64,000 bases of DNA from Commensalibacter oyaizuii (lineage in GTDB: Bacteria > Pseudomonadota > Alphaproteobacteria > Acetobacterales > Acetobacteraceae): positions 2,113,501 to 2,177,500 of the forward strand of contig NZ_JASBAO010000001.1 of the NCBI RefSeq assembly GCF_029953265.1, read 5' to 3'. Each line of letters starts with the position of its first letter. The first letter of the stretch is position 1. Of this stretch, positions 16,657-25,352 are shown piece after piece. The translations under genes and the position numbers were made by a program. A model generated the notes under the pieces. The model worked only from the letters and a program-made list of their open reading frames with translations, had not been told where the DNA came from and did no database searches.

Positions 16657-17057
16657 GGGATTGGGTGACAAACAGAAAAATTAAAACAAATTACTCTTCT
16701 TAAAAGGGTATTAAGGTCATTATCATAAGGATTGTCTTGTAGATAACATATTTCTCGTGTGATAGTGCCCAAAAATTTATTATAAAGATCTAGTTCATGC
16801 TGTGGTTTTGTAAAAAAATCTAGTGTAGAAATTAAGTTGTGATATATATATAAAAGTATATTTCTAAAAAGTTGTGCTTTGGACAAAGTTACATTTCTGT
16901 TGGCATGAAACCCGTTTAGAATTAGATTTATAAAATCCCCTGTAGGTATAGGGCTGCCTAATATTGTATTATATTCAATCAAATTATAAAAAACATCAAT
17001 TTGATCTTGATTAAAGTGATATGCATTTTTTAATGTGTAGTTTATCAAGCTTACCAT
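16638..17057 (-). CDS. Hypothetical protein
   Basis: A 139-residue, Leu/Asn/Tyr-rich helical protein of unknown family, the only leftward gene in the right part of prophage 1. The frame is open with an ATG preceded by AAGGAGT on the minus strand (about 17063-17070), which supports translation. Its last codons read the opposite strand of the right direct repeat, so its end may be accidental. Likely a cargo gene. Confidence 0.5.
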   Translation of the reverse strand: MVSLINYTLKNAYHFNQDQIDVFYNLIEYNTILGSPIPTGDFINLILNGFHANRNVTLSKAQLFRNILLYIYHNLISTLDFFTKPQHELDLYNKFLGTITREICYLQDNPYDNDLNTLLRRVICFNFSVCHPIPSPAMF

Positions 17058-17225
17058 TAAATTACTCCTTAACCATTTGGTTTAAATAACAACATTATAT
17101 TTTATTTAATGCCTAAAAAAAAGAGGGAAAAAGTAAGGAATTAAATTGTTTGCCATTTGGTTGCTGTTTTGCAACCTTTTGTATATTATCCTTAATATTA
17201 TTAATAGAACGAAGGATACCTTCTG

Positions 17226-18149
17226 TTGATTTCAAATATACAAAATCATGATTGGAGTAATTGGTATGAACGAGAAGTAAAGTTTGCTTTATACGAGAAA
17301 AAAGGAAATGACTTTGAGATTTGGATCAACACTATTTACCGAACAATTTATAGTGCTGATTTTAAAACAGTGAAACCATATGGTGGGGAGGGGGATGATA
17401 AATGCGATGGATATCTTTTTTCAGATAAATTAGTAATACAATGTTATGCTCCTTCTGCGACACTTAAGCAAAGTGAGTTAATAAACAAAATTAAAGACAG
17501 TTTTTCTGGTGCTTTAGAAAAATGGCCTTATATGAAGGAATGGATTTTTATTTGTAATGATTTTGGAGGTATTCCAGCTAAGGTAATTCGTCTTATAGAG
17601 CAGATGAAAATAGATTATTCTAAAATAGCAATTGCTATATGGGATGCAAATGATATAAAAGATTTTATTTTCAAACTCGATCAAAATATCTTAGATCAAT
17701 TATTTAATAAACCTCCAACATCTGAAACATTTAATCAGCTAGATATTCAAGATGTTCGTGATATGGGTTATTTGATAGAAGGGTTTTTTGGAGATTATAA
17801 ATACTCTCCCAAAGACGATATTTTACCTATAGCACCTTCTGCACAAAAAATTAATAAAAATAATTTATCTGATGAAGCTATTGGATTTTTTAAGCTAGGG
17901 CAGAAAAAATCAGGACTGGTCAAAAACTACTTGGAAAACCTACCAGATCCTGACTTTGCAGAAAATATTGCAACAAAAATTCGAACACATTATAATAGTT
18001 TAAAGAAGGATGGAAAAAACGCTGAACAAATTTTTGCTGCAATGCATATGTTTTTTGGTGGAAAAAGATTAAATCTACCAATATATCAGGCATGTATATA
18101 TGCTTATATGGTATATTTCTTTGATCGGTGTGATTTTTTTGAAGATTGA
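17226..18149 (+). CDS. ABC-3C system protein with restriction-nuclease-like N-terminal domain
   Basis: A 307-residue protein. Residues 1-170 look like a nuclease-fold domain with GGEGDDKCDGYL and 'VIQCYAP', the acidic and Q-C-Y positions typical of ABC-three-component (ABC-3C) effector proteins. The last 90 residues form a helical C-terminal domain. The start is TTG with AAGGA about 9 bases upstream. The next two genes are the other two ABC-3C components. ABC-3C systems were predicted by comparative genomics to be conflict or antiphage systems; the effector would act on nucleic acid when released by the ATPase. Confidence 0.75.
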   Translation: MISNIQNHDWSNWYEREVKFALYEKKGNDFEIWINTIYRTIYSADFKTVKPYGGEGDDKCDGYLFSDKLVIQCYAPSATLKQSELINKIKDSFSGALEKWPYMKEWIFICNDFGGIPAKVIRLIEQMKIDYSKIAIAIWDANDIKDFIFKLDQNILDQLFNKPPTSETFNQLDIQDVRDMGYLIEGFFGDYKYSPKDDILPIAPSAQKINKNNLSDEAIGFFKLGQKKSGLVKNYLENLPDPDFAENIATKIRTHYNSLKKDGKNAEQIFAAMHMFFGGKRLNLPIYQACIYAYMVYFFDRCDFFED

Positions 18150-18161
18150 TTGGGCATTGCA

Positions 18162-18401
18162 ATGATTTTACCAACAAAACATATTACTAATGAACGATCT
18201 TTATTAGGTGTTGGTGCTGATATCATTGCGATTATTCAGAAAAGACCAGAAACGATATCTTCTATATGGAATAAAATTCGTCAAAAGAAAAAAAAGACAC
18301 CCATTAGCTATCGTTGGTTTATTTTATCGTTGGATTTATTATATATAATGGGTGCAATTAAAATAGAACAAGGTTTGATTAGGTTGGCATCAAAATGTTA
18401 A
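18162..18401 (+). CDS. ABC-3C system middle component
   Basis: A 79-residue protein starting MILPTKHI followed by RSLLGVGADII, which matches middle component proteins (MC6 type) of ABC-3C systems. A winged-helix-like region ends with 'RWFILSLDLLYIMGAI'. ATG 18162 is preferred over the earlier TTG because family members begin with this motif. It overlaps the ATPase gene by 7 bases. Middle components are thought to bridge the ATPase and the effector. Confidence 0.8.
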   Translation: MILPTKHITNERSLLGVGADIIAIIQKRPETISSIWNKIRQKKKKTPISYRWFILSLDLLYIMGAIKIEQGLIRLASKC

Positions 18402-20128
18402 AAGAAATCAAGAGTAGTTTACCTACTTTTAAAACATTAACATTCAAGCCAGGTTTAAATGTTTTATTAGCTGAAAGAACGATTAAAACATCTTCTAAAA
18501 GAACAAGAAACGGAGCAGGGAAAACCGGTTTAATAGAACTTGTCCATTTCCTTTTTGGTGCGAGGTCATTAAAACTATTTAAAGTAGAGGCTCTGAAAGA
18601 GCATAACTTTAGTGTTATTTTTGACCATGCCGATACAGAGTATACTATTGAACGCTGTGACCGTTCCAAATTACCATTTAATTTTAACAATAAAAAGTTG
18701 GGAACAGAAGCACTTAATGACCAACTAGGAGAGTTGTTTTTTAAATTAAATACAAATAGTGCCTATAATATAAAACGGTTTGCCCCTTCATTTCGTATGC
18801 TTTTTCCATATTTTGTAAGAAATAATAATGAAGGTGGATTTGATGCAAGTAATCAGGTTACGAAATATTCAAAGTACCAACAACCATATCAAGAACAGGT
18901 AGGTTTAAGTTATTTACTAGGTCTTGATTGGAATATTTCCATCGATTTTCAAGAATTTAGAGCTCATAGAAAGTCAATTGCGGATTTAAAGAAAGCCTTC
19001 AAGGACTTTGCTAATAAAGAAGAGTTAGATTATTTTTCGTATATAAGTTCTTCTAAGTTAAGAACAGAGATTATATTACAAGAGCAAGAGTTAGAGGATT
19101 TAAAAAACAATATTGATTCTTTTAATGTGGTTCCTCAATATCAAGAAATGCAAAATGAGGCAGATGACTTAACAATACAGACAAGCAGTCTGAATCTTCA
19201 GATCGTACAAGATCAAGAAATGATTAAAGCTTTACAAGATTCTTTGGTCGAAGAAGAACCTATCCCTGCGCAAGATATTATTAATCTTTATAATGAAGCC
19301 GAAGTGATCTTATCTGATTTGGTAAAACAACGTTTTGAAGATGTGGAAGTTTTTCATAAAGCAATTATTGAAAACAGAAAGGAACATTTGCAATCTGAAA
19401 TCAATTCAACTCAAAGTCGTATAGATGATAATCAAAATAAATTAACTGAAATAGCTAACCGTCGCCAGAAGATTATGAATATCTTACAAGAGGGGGGCGC
19501 GCTGCAAGAATTTTCTAGGTTGCAAGAAGAGTTGAATCAGAAAATTACATCCTTACAAAAACTTAAACAACAACTACAACTTTCTGAGGATGTAGAAAAA
19601 GGTGAGCGGGATTTAGATCAAGATAAAATGCGATTAGAGGGTGAGTTACAATTAGATTTAAAAGAGCGCAAAGCGATTGTAAGTAAAGCAATTTTATATT
19701 TTGGTCAAATTTCTAAAGAATTTTATGAACATGCAGGTTCGTTTGTTATAGAACCAACACCAAATGGATTAGAATTTACTACAGACATTTCCAATGCTAG
19801 AAGCAAAGGTGTTGGAAATATGCAAATCTTTTGTTTTGATATGATGTTGACTTTGATCGCTTTAGAGCGTGGCATTCATCCAGGGTTTTTAATTCATGAT
19901 AGTCACCTTTTTGATGGTGTTGATGAACGTCAAGTTGCAAAAGCATTACAAATAGGAGCTAATTTAGCCGATAAATATGGATTTCAATATATTGTTACTA
20001 TGAACTCTGATGCAGTTCCTGATGGTGAGTTAAAGAGATTAGGTTTTGATCTTATCCCCTATATTATAGATGTAACTCTTACAGATCAACCTGATGGTGG
20101 ATTATTTGGATTTAAATTTTCTGTATAG
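18395..20128 (+). CDS. ABC-3C system ATPase (DUF2326, SMC/Rad50-like)
   Basis: A 577-residue ATPase. The Walker A is RNGAGKTGL (Lys43) close to the N-terminus. A long coiled coil spans roughly residues 180-420, and the C-terminal half of the ATPase fold contains FLIHDSHLFDG as the Walker B region. This head-coil-head layout and the DUF2326 C-terminus identify the ATPase of ABC-3C systems, thought to sense DNA or RNA of invaders. It is the last gene of the three-gene unit; an AT-rich gap of about 500 bases follows. Confidence 0.85.
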   Translation: MLKEIKSSLPTFKTLTFKPGLNVLLAERTIKTSSKRTRNGAGKTGLIELVHFLFGARSLKLFKVEALKEHNFSVIFDHADTEYTIERCDRSKLPFNFNNKKLGTEALNDQLGELFFKLNTNSAYNIKRFAPSFRMLFPYFVRNNNEGGFDASNQVTKYSKYQQPYQEQVGLSYLLGLDWNISIDFQEFRAHRKSIADLKKAFKDFANKEELDYFSYISSSKLRTEIILQEQELEDLKNNIDSFNVVPQYQEMQNEADDLTIQTSSLNLQIVQDQEMIKALQDSLVEEEPIPAQDIINLYNEAEVILSDLVKQRFEDVEVFHKAIIENRKEHLQSEINSTQSRIDDNQNKLTEIANRRQKIMNILQEGGALQEFSRLQEELNQKITSLQKLKQQLQLSEDVEKGERDLDQDKMRLEGELQLDLKERKAIVSKAILYFGQISKEFYEHAGSFVIEPTPNGLEFTTDISNARSKGVGNMQIFCFDMMLTLIALERGIHPGFLIHDSHLFDGVDERQVAKALQIGANLADKYGFQYIVTMNSDAVPDGELKRLGFDLIPYIIDVTLTDQPDGGLFGFKFSV

Positions 20129-20632
20129 ATTATTTGTTCTATAAATATTTGATATCGATCTGGATATTTGCCTTTACATAATTCAACATAGTGTAAATAA
20201 GCACTTGTTAAGACACGTGTTAATTCAAAAGCAGCATTTAGGTTTTGATTGGTATATAGTTTTTTTGGTATAATAACTATTAATTTTATGTTAAATTATA
20301 CCAGATTTATTTTATTGTAAAAAGGAAATTTAAACCCTTTTTAACCACAGGCGGTTCATTTCGTTTTATCGTATGCCGTTGATTCAATAAGTTTCGTTTT
20401 GAGTTTCACTTAATTGAGTTTTTTTTGTTTAAATTATACTGACCCAGAAAAAACATCAGAATACCAACAGTTTTAGAGGTTTTTGCCAGAGGTGGCAAAA
20501 ACCTACCCCCTGATGTACGAGAAATAATCAGGTTTTGAACTAAGAAAGGCACCAGTTTTTCGGGTAGCTCCGAAAAGGCCTACGAAAATAACGCCTCAAA
20601 ATCATCATTAAAAATCAACATAGGAAAAAACC
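20129..20632 (+). other. Intergenic region with structured, possibly RNA-coding part before endolysin
   Basis: The first 330 bases are AT-rich with no gene. From 20460 to 20632 the sequence becomes G/C richer and strongly folded. There is a perfect 11-bp hairpin at 20477-20504, then repeated short complementary pieces around 20505-20610 (for example GATGTACGA, CCAGTTTTTCGG, GGCCTACGAAAA). This could be a structured 5' leader of the endolysin mRNA or a small RNA. No known motif recognised. Confidence 0.5.
20477..20504 (+). ncRNA. Perfect 11-bp hairpin in endolysin leader (possible structured RNA)
   Basis: AGGTTTTTGCC (20477-20487) pairs exactly with GGCAAAAACCT (20494-20504) around a six-base loop. 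It is not followed by a T run, so it is not a terminator. It is part of a larger folded region up to the endolysin start. Confidence 0.45.
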
Positions 20633-21151
20633 ATGGCTAAAGTCACAGGTGGAATTTATATTCCACATCTAAAACAAGAGATCGTAACTCCAGCATTGAA
20701 TTATATAGGTTTTGGTGGCCAACGTGCCATTAACCAAGTCACAGGAACCTTTCTTGCCGAAGGGTACGCAGGGGGCAGCACTTATCTTAAACAGTTAGGT
20801 AAGGGGCCTGCATTGGGTGCTATGCAGATGGAGCCGTTTACTTATAACGATATATGGACGAATTTTTTAAGTGCCCCAAAACGTAATAATCTAGCAACAG
20901 CATTAAAACACCTTGCAGGGGACTGGAATACCGACAACAGAGCCATTCCAAAGCCAGGGGTCATGACAGGCAATCTTTTTTTTGCTGCAGCGATGTGTCG
21001 AGTATTTTACTTACGGATTACTGCGGCTTTGCCTTTGGCCAATGACGCAACGGCAATGGCACAATATCACAAGAAATATTACAACACAGCCTTGGGCAAA
21101 GCAGATTGGCAAAGCAATGTCGATCGGTTCCAGCAGGCTATTGATGCCTAA
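20633..21151 (+). CDS. Phage endolysin, lysozyme-like family
   Basis: A 172-residue protein with the signature of a phage lysozyme-superfamily enzyme: FLAEGYAGGSTYLKQLGKGP followed by 'ALGAMQMEP' and a later FFAAAMCRVFYLRIT, ending YHKKYYNTALGKAD. The Glu in FLAEGYAGG is a candidate catalytic residue. No signal peptide, so release would need a holin; holin-like genes lie 4.7 kb upstream, separated by the cargo insertions. An AGGAAAA site precedes the ATG. It is the last prophage gene before the attachment site. Confidence 0.75.
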   Translation: MAKVTGGIYIPHLKQEIVTPALNYIGFGGQRAINQVTGTFLAEGYAGGSTYLKQLGKGPALGAMQMEPFTYNDIWTNFLSAPKRNNLATALKHLAGDWNTDNRAIPKPGVMTGNLFFAAAMCRVFYLRITAALPLANDATAMAQYHKKYYNTALGKADWQSNVDRFQQAIDA

Positions 21152-21935
21152 CTATGTTGTATGGAACTGCCAGAAATATTCTGGTAGCTCTATTTGTAAC
21201 GAAATTTTCTATAACGCCATAAAGGGTATCGGCAAAAGCCATATCCTAGTTAATGGAGCTATACAAAAAAGTTTTAAGTTAGTTTGGTAGTAATTTCGCA
21301 AGTCGATTCTCTTTTAACTAATTGTTTTTGTCGGTAAAGTGTAAGTTATAAAAAACGGGTATAAAATAGGGTATAATTTTTATGATAAATATATATTACC
21401 ATATTTATCATATAGTTAATAACACAATTCGATTCCCATCCCCTCCGCCATATGCTAAAACATTTCGCAACATATTATAGCATAAACCCTACAGAAACAG
21501 CCGTTTTTCTTTTTATTTTACAGCATAAATTTTTTTGATATTCATAGAGACCGTCAAATAAAGCCTTAAGTCTATTAAATCGTTTGGATATTTTTATTAT
21601 TATGGATATATGATTCAAAAATTAAAGTATATTATGCAAAGGTTCTTCTGTGGATAACTTTGTTGATAAAGTCTGAATAATTTTTGATTTTATGTAAAAG
21701 ATAACCATTATACGGTGCAAGAAGCTCTGAATTGGTACGAAAATCATCGGTAGAATCAAGGAATTCTAGGCTCTATAGAGAATTTATCTATGTACAGAAT
21801 TTAGAATTTATAAACAGAATATAAATAATATTGTACTATCGATTGTGGAGTTGTCTATGGATTATAGATGAAATATGTGCGTATAATGCGTTGAAATATA
21901 TGAGTATTGGTGATTGTTTTTTTATTGCGACTTCT
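21152..21935. other. Gene-free prophage/host junction
   Basis: About 780 AT-rich bases with no convincing gene. It contains short direct and inverted repeats (TATAAAATAGGGTATAA near 21360, an ATATTTATCAT pair near 21390-21415), which resemble phage attachment-arm sequence. Then comes the tRNA-Ser 3' fragment, and a TATGCT/AGCATA inverted repeat at about 21451-21484 that could be the old terminator of the tRNA gene. Confidence 0.5.
21426..21450 (+). other. Probable right attachment site: 3' end of a tRNA-Ser gene
   Basis: The sequence ATTCGATTCCC...CCCCTCCGCCA reads as the T-loop, T-stem, acceptor 3' strand, discriminator G and CCA of a tRNA. The G before CCA points to tRNA-Ser (tRNA-Tyr has A). 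No 5' half of the tRNA is present upstream, so this is the duplicated 3' fragment left by a prophage that integrated into a tRNA-Ser gene. The intact gene should lie at the other end, left of the window. Confidence 0.7.
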
Positions 21936-23021
21936 TTAAAGATTTTCATTTTCTGGAAGATTGGGGATAAATACCTGTTTTAGAGGAATGATGACTCTAT
22001 ATTTAGGAAGAAATGAATCATAAAAATTATATATTAATTTCACAATTTCTTGTCCATCAATCAGTCGAAGTCTAGACTCATTTAACGCCTTTTGTTTTGC
22101 GTCAGAGGTATAGCTACCTAAATTGACGAACAAAGCATATTCATTCTGAGATAAAGTGCCTAGTAATTGATTAATTTGAGGTAAGGTGCTTTTATCGGTT
22201 GTATGCTTACATTGTACTTTGATAATTGGAGGTTCGAATCCTAATTGATCTTTATGAACGATAATATCAACCCCACCGTCACGAGATTGCTGTGTAACTC
22301 TTGCTACATATCCCATACATTCTAATAAATGAGCGATAAAAAACTCAAATTCCGTTGGGCTTAGTTTTTTGTATAATCTTTTAATGATAAAATCCTCAGT
22401 AGATTGCTGAGTAATATTAACAGTATCCTTTATTATCTCTTCATCTTCATTTTCATCTATGGATGTTTCTGTGTAATCCTGAGGTGAGGGGAGGATTTGT
22501 TTGCTTAGATTGTTACAATTTGTACTGAGTAATTCAGAAAAATACAATGCGGCTTCATCTTTAATTTCGAATAAAGTCATAAAAGAGCCTATCGTATTTA
22601 ATATATTTTGTGGAAATTGACTTCTAGGAATTCCATTGTTCATCAGCCATTTAACAGCACGTTTATTGGGATAAAGTTCATGATCATCGTTATCATTTTG
22701 TTTATTATTATCATAATAATAATCACTGGTAATTTGACCTATATATATTAACCGATCTGCTTTACATGGATATATGATATAATCCCCAATTTTGATTTCA
22801 TGCACAAACCGATATACGCTACCAATTTGACTTCTGATAGATGCATCGCTTGAATTGGGTTCTATTTCTTTTAGTTTGAATTTAAAATCATCACGATTAT
22901 TTTCGATTAACCTTAAATCCCCCATTAATTGCCAGCCGATCGCTACGTAATTTTTTTCTATAGGCTCACTTCCAACATGTATTCCCATATGAATACCCCA
23001 AAATTTATAGTTATTTTTCAT
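21936..23021 (-). CDS. Mrr-like restriction endonuclease with N-terminal PUA/EVE-like domain
   Basis: A 361-residue protein. The C-terminal third is an Mrr catalytic domain: LSPTEFEFFIAHLL, then SRDGGVDIIV (about 248-252) and 'IKVQCKH' (about 269), the D and Q-x-K of the PD-(D/E)XK nuclease fold. The N-terminal part (KFWGIHMGIH, VAIGWQLMGDL, then IGDYIIYPCKADRLIYIGQI) looks like a PUA/EVE-type domain that may bind modified bases. This is the layout of type IV, modification-dependent restriction enzymes. Start at the Met before KNNYKF. It sits at the edge of prophage 1, an expected place for defence genes. Confidence 0.8.
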   Translation of the reverse strand: MKNNYKFWGIHMGIHVGSEPIEKNYVAIGWQLMGDLRLIENNRDDFKFKLKEIEPNSSDASIRSQIGSVYRFVHEIKIGDYIIYPCKADRLIYIGQITSDYYYDNNKQNDNDDHELYPNKRAVKWLMNNGIPRSQFPQNILNTIGSFMTLFEIKDEAALYFSELLSTNCNNLSKQILPSPQDYTETSIDENEDEEIIKDTVNITQQSTEDFIIKRLYKKLSPTEFEFFIAHLLECMGYVARVTQQSRDGGVDIIVHKDQLGFEPPIIKVQCKHTTDKSTLPQINQLLGTLSQNEYALFVNLGSYTSDAKQKALNESRLRLIDGQEIVKLIYNFYDSFLPKYRVIIPLKQVFIPNLPENENL

Positions 23022-23131
23022 TGAAAGTGTCTTTGTTTTATTATATGGAATTGATAAAAAGGCGATGCTGATCAAAGATTGATACTATTAAATTGAGGAA
23101 TATTTATCGGTCAACTGATGATGTATCAGGA

Positions 23132-23217
23132 TGGTGGAGGGGGTTGGATTCGAACCAACGTAGACGTACGTCAGCGGATTTACAGTCCGCCCCCTTTAGC
23201 CACTCGGGCACCCCTCC
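23132..23217 (-). tRNA. tRNA-Tyr (anticodon GTA)
   Basis: Read on the minus strand: acceptor GGAGGGG pairs with CCCCTCC, discriminator A, encoded CCA. The anticodon loop is CTGTAAA with anticodon GTA. A long variable arm follows, as in class II tRNAs, and the T-loop is GGTTCGAATCC. Length 86 including CCA fits bacterial tRNA-Tyr. Confidence 0.97.
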
Positions 23218-23343
23218 GTAAAAGATATGAGGTTAATAACAGGTTAATTGACCCATTGTCAATAAGATAATAAAATTTCTCTGGAGAATTTTTATGATTT
23301 TTTATAATGTTCTATTTTTAAATTATGTAAAGATTGACGATTC

Positions 23344-24096
23344 ATGAGTAGACAAACCAATATTAACACAAATTTTACAATTAAAGGTGGGTTTTGGTTG
23401 TATGGTTTGCATGCTGTACATGCTGCGTTGGTAAATCGTAAGCGCCAGAAAATGCGTTTAGTGGCTACATCTGATGCTTATACAAATTTGATAGAAAAAT
23501 TAGGCATTCCTTTAAAAATTAGTCACGATATCGTTGATCGTCTTACATTGGATAAAATTTGTGGAAAAGATGCCGTGCATCAAGGTTTGGCATTGCACGT
23601 AATGCCTTTAGGCGGTGCAAGTATTGATGAGATGCTAGACCGTCCAGGCCCTATTTTAATGCTTGACCAAGTTACTGATCCTAGGAACATTGGGGCAATC
23701 TTGCGATCAGCAGTGGCTTTTGGTGCTGCAGGGGTTATTTTACAAGATCGCCATTCGCCAGATGAGAATGGAGTTATGGCTAAGGCAGCTTCTGGTGGAT
23801 TAGATATCATACCGATTTTACGTGCAGTGAATTTATCAAGGGAATTGGGTAAATTAAAAGAGCAAGGGTTATGGATTGTTGGCTTGGACGCACATGGTAA
23901 TTTACTCAACGGCGCGGATTATGTTAACCGTCGTATTGTTTTGGTGCTGGGCGCAGAAGGAGCTGGAATCAGGCAATTAACAAAAAAGAATTGTGATGAG
24001 ATTGCTAGCTTACGTATGACAGGTGATATTGACAGTTTGAATGTTTCTGTAGCAGGTGCTATTGCTTTATACGAAATAACACGTAGTTTTTTTTAA
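23344..24096 (+). CDS. rlmB: 23S rRNA (guanosine-2'-O-)-methyltransferase RlmB
   Basis: A 250-residue SpoU-family (SPOUT fold) methyltransferase that methylates the 2'-O of a conserved guanosine in 23S rRNA. Seen: N-terminal substrate-binding part 'LYGLHAVHAAL', then the three SPOUT motifs: DPRNIGAILRSAVAFGAAGV (about 118-137), 'IVLVLGAEGAGI' (about 199-210) and SLNVSVAGAIALYE near the end. Length is typical. A core gene, rightward, with the tRNA-Tyr divergent upstream. Confidence 0.92.
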   Translation: MSRQTNINTNFTIKGGFWLYGLHAVHAALVNRKRQKMRLVATSDAYTNLIEKLGIPLKISHDIVDRLTLDKICGKDAVHQGLALHVMPLGGASIDEMLDRPGPILMLDQVTDPRNIGAILRSAVAFGAAGVILQDRHSPDENGVMAKAASGGLDIIPILRAVNLSRELGKLKEQGLWIVGLDAHGNLLNGADYVNRRIVLVLGAEGAGIRQLTKKNCDEIASLRMTGDIDSLNVSVAGAIALYEITRSFF

Positions 24097-24138
24097 ATTA
24101 CAAGCATATTTAAATACTAATTTAGAGGGTTTAATTGA

Positions 24139-25275
24139 GTGTTTTCCATTATTAAAAAATATTTCAAAAAGAAATATAACTCTAAGAAAATTAGTATTAA
24201 ATCGACATCACAAGATTTATATCTACATCAAGTTGCCATTGAACAAAAAGAAGTTGAATATTGTGAATTATGCGATGGACAGTTAGTATGGCCAGGTGTG
24301 CAAAACTTATCTAATCAGCATTATTATCCTTTTTTTAATTGGAAAAGCGCTGCTAAACCGATTTATCGCTATCGATTAAAAAATATTGTTTTAGATTCAT
24401 ATTACAAAGTTTTTTTTAAAGATGGAAAAGCAATTATCGACAGCAGTCACTATATCAATGGTGATTTATTAAAGTCTCTATCCGTGCGTCCTGAGCACCT
24501 TATTTCTTACGAAGCGCAAGGAATTGTCTTTAGTTGCTTTGATCACTGGGAAGATAATTATTTTCATTGGTTAGCCCATGCAATACCCGCTTTTTATGCA
24601 GCAAAATTATCTGGCGTGCAGGGAAAGTATCTTATTCCTGCTGAATTGACAGTATGGCAGCGCCGTACGCTAGAATTATTGGGTATCGATTTTTCACAGT
24701 GCGTTGAAATAAAGAAAGACAAGCAATATGCTTTTAGTATATTGGATTATTATGAACTTGCGACTGGTGAGGCAGATTTTGTTAATTCAAAAATATCTGT
24801 CCAGGCATATGCTGCGATGGTGGAAAATGTTGCTATTCCAGTTACGTCTGAATTATGTCACGATAAAATATACATTAGCCGAGCAACCAAACAACACCGA
24901 CATTTGCGTAACGAGTCAGAGTTGATAGCTGCGTTAAAACAGCGTGGTTATTTTATCTTGGATCCCGAGCAATATACCATTGATCAACAAATTATTATTT
25001 TTCAGCATGCAAAAATTGTTGTCGCTTTGTTGGGTGCAGGGTTATCGAATATTGCTTTTTGTAAGGAAAATACTTTAATTTACGAACTAATACCCAGTCA
25101 TCATGATAATCCGTGTTTTTTAACGATGTCTTTACAAGGTAAACTGCGTTATTGGGCTGATCGGCTAGAAACTGGGGTGGATCATAATCGTCCAGATCAT
25201 TTAAGTGATTGGGTTAATCCTGTGGACGTTAACTTTGTTATGATGCGGCTAGATGAGTTGGAAGCATTAGCCTAA
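24139..25275 (+). CDS. Glycosyltransferase family 61 protein
   Basis: A 378-residue protein of the GT61 (DUF563) group involved in capsule or exopolysaccharide synthesis. Seen: 'DHWEDNYFHWLAHAIP' near residue 137, KIYISRATKQHRHLRNE in the centre, and the hallmark IVVALLGAGLSNIAFC (about 294-309) followed by 'LIYELIP'. It starts with GTG behind an AGAGGG site, 42 bases after rlmB. The acceptor and sugar are unknown. No other polysaccharide genes are nearby, so it is an isolated member. Confidence 0.8.
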   Translation: MFSIIKKYFKKKYNSKKISIKSTSQDLYLHQVAIEQKEVEYCELCDGQLVWPGVQNLSNQHYYPFFNWKSAAKPIYRYRLKNIVLDSYYKVFFKDGKAIIDSSHYINGDLLKSLSVRPEHLISYEAQGIVFSCFDHWEDNYFHWLAHAIPAFYAAKLSGVQGKYLIPAELTVWQRRTLELLGIDFSQCVEIKKDKQYAFSILDYYELATGEADFVNSKISVQAYAAMVENVAIPVTSELCHDKIYISRATKQHRHLRNESELIAALKQRGYFILDPEQYTIDQQIIIFQHAKIVVALLGAGLSNIAFCKENTLIYELIPSHHDNPCFLTMSLQGKLRYWADRLETGVDHNRPDHLSDWVNPVDVNFVMMRLDELEALA

Positions 25276-25352
25276 ATCAAAAATAGTAGCTTATATCTTT
25301 TGACACGATCCGTTTTTGGTTAATGTTTTTCATTAACCAAAAAATATTTATT

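Larger units (their letters stand above)
1..21450 (+). mobile_element. Prophage 1, Mu-like tail module (right part)
   Basis: The gene order sheath, tube, frameshifted chaperone, tape measure, N, P, gp45, gp46, gp47, gp48, fibre is that of phage Mu. Head, replication and integration genes must lie left of the window. The lysis genes and a block of cargo genes fill the right third. The right boundary is placed at the tRNA-Ser 3' fragment at 21426-21450, which suggests integration by a tyrosine integrase at a tRNA gene rather than Mu-style transposition. That boundary is inferred; the gene content is read directly. Confidence 0.85.

Noticed and set aside
1-21450. Prophage 1 as a true transposable Mu-type phage
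   Set aside because: Only the tail genes are Mu-like in this window; the tRNA-Ser fragment at the right border speaks for site-specific integration. The left end would decide and is not available.
21936-23075. Longer version of the Mrr-type protein starting at 23075
   Set aside because: The extra 18 residues precede a typical domain start and are not supported by a ribosome site; the Met at 23021 gives a standard N-terminus.
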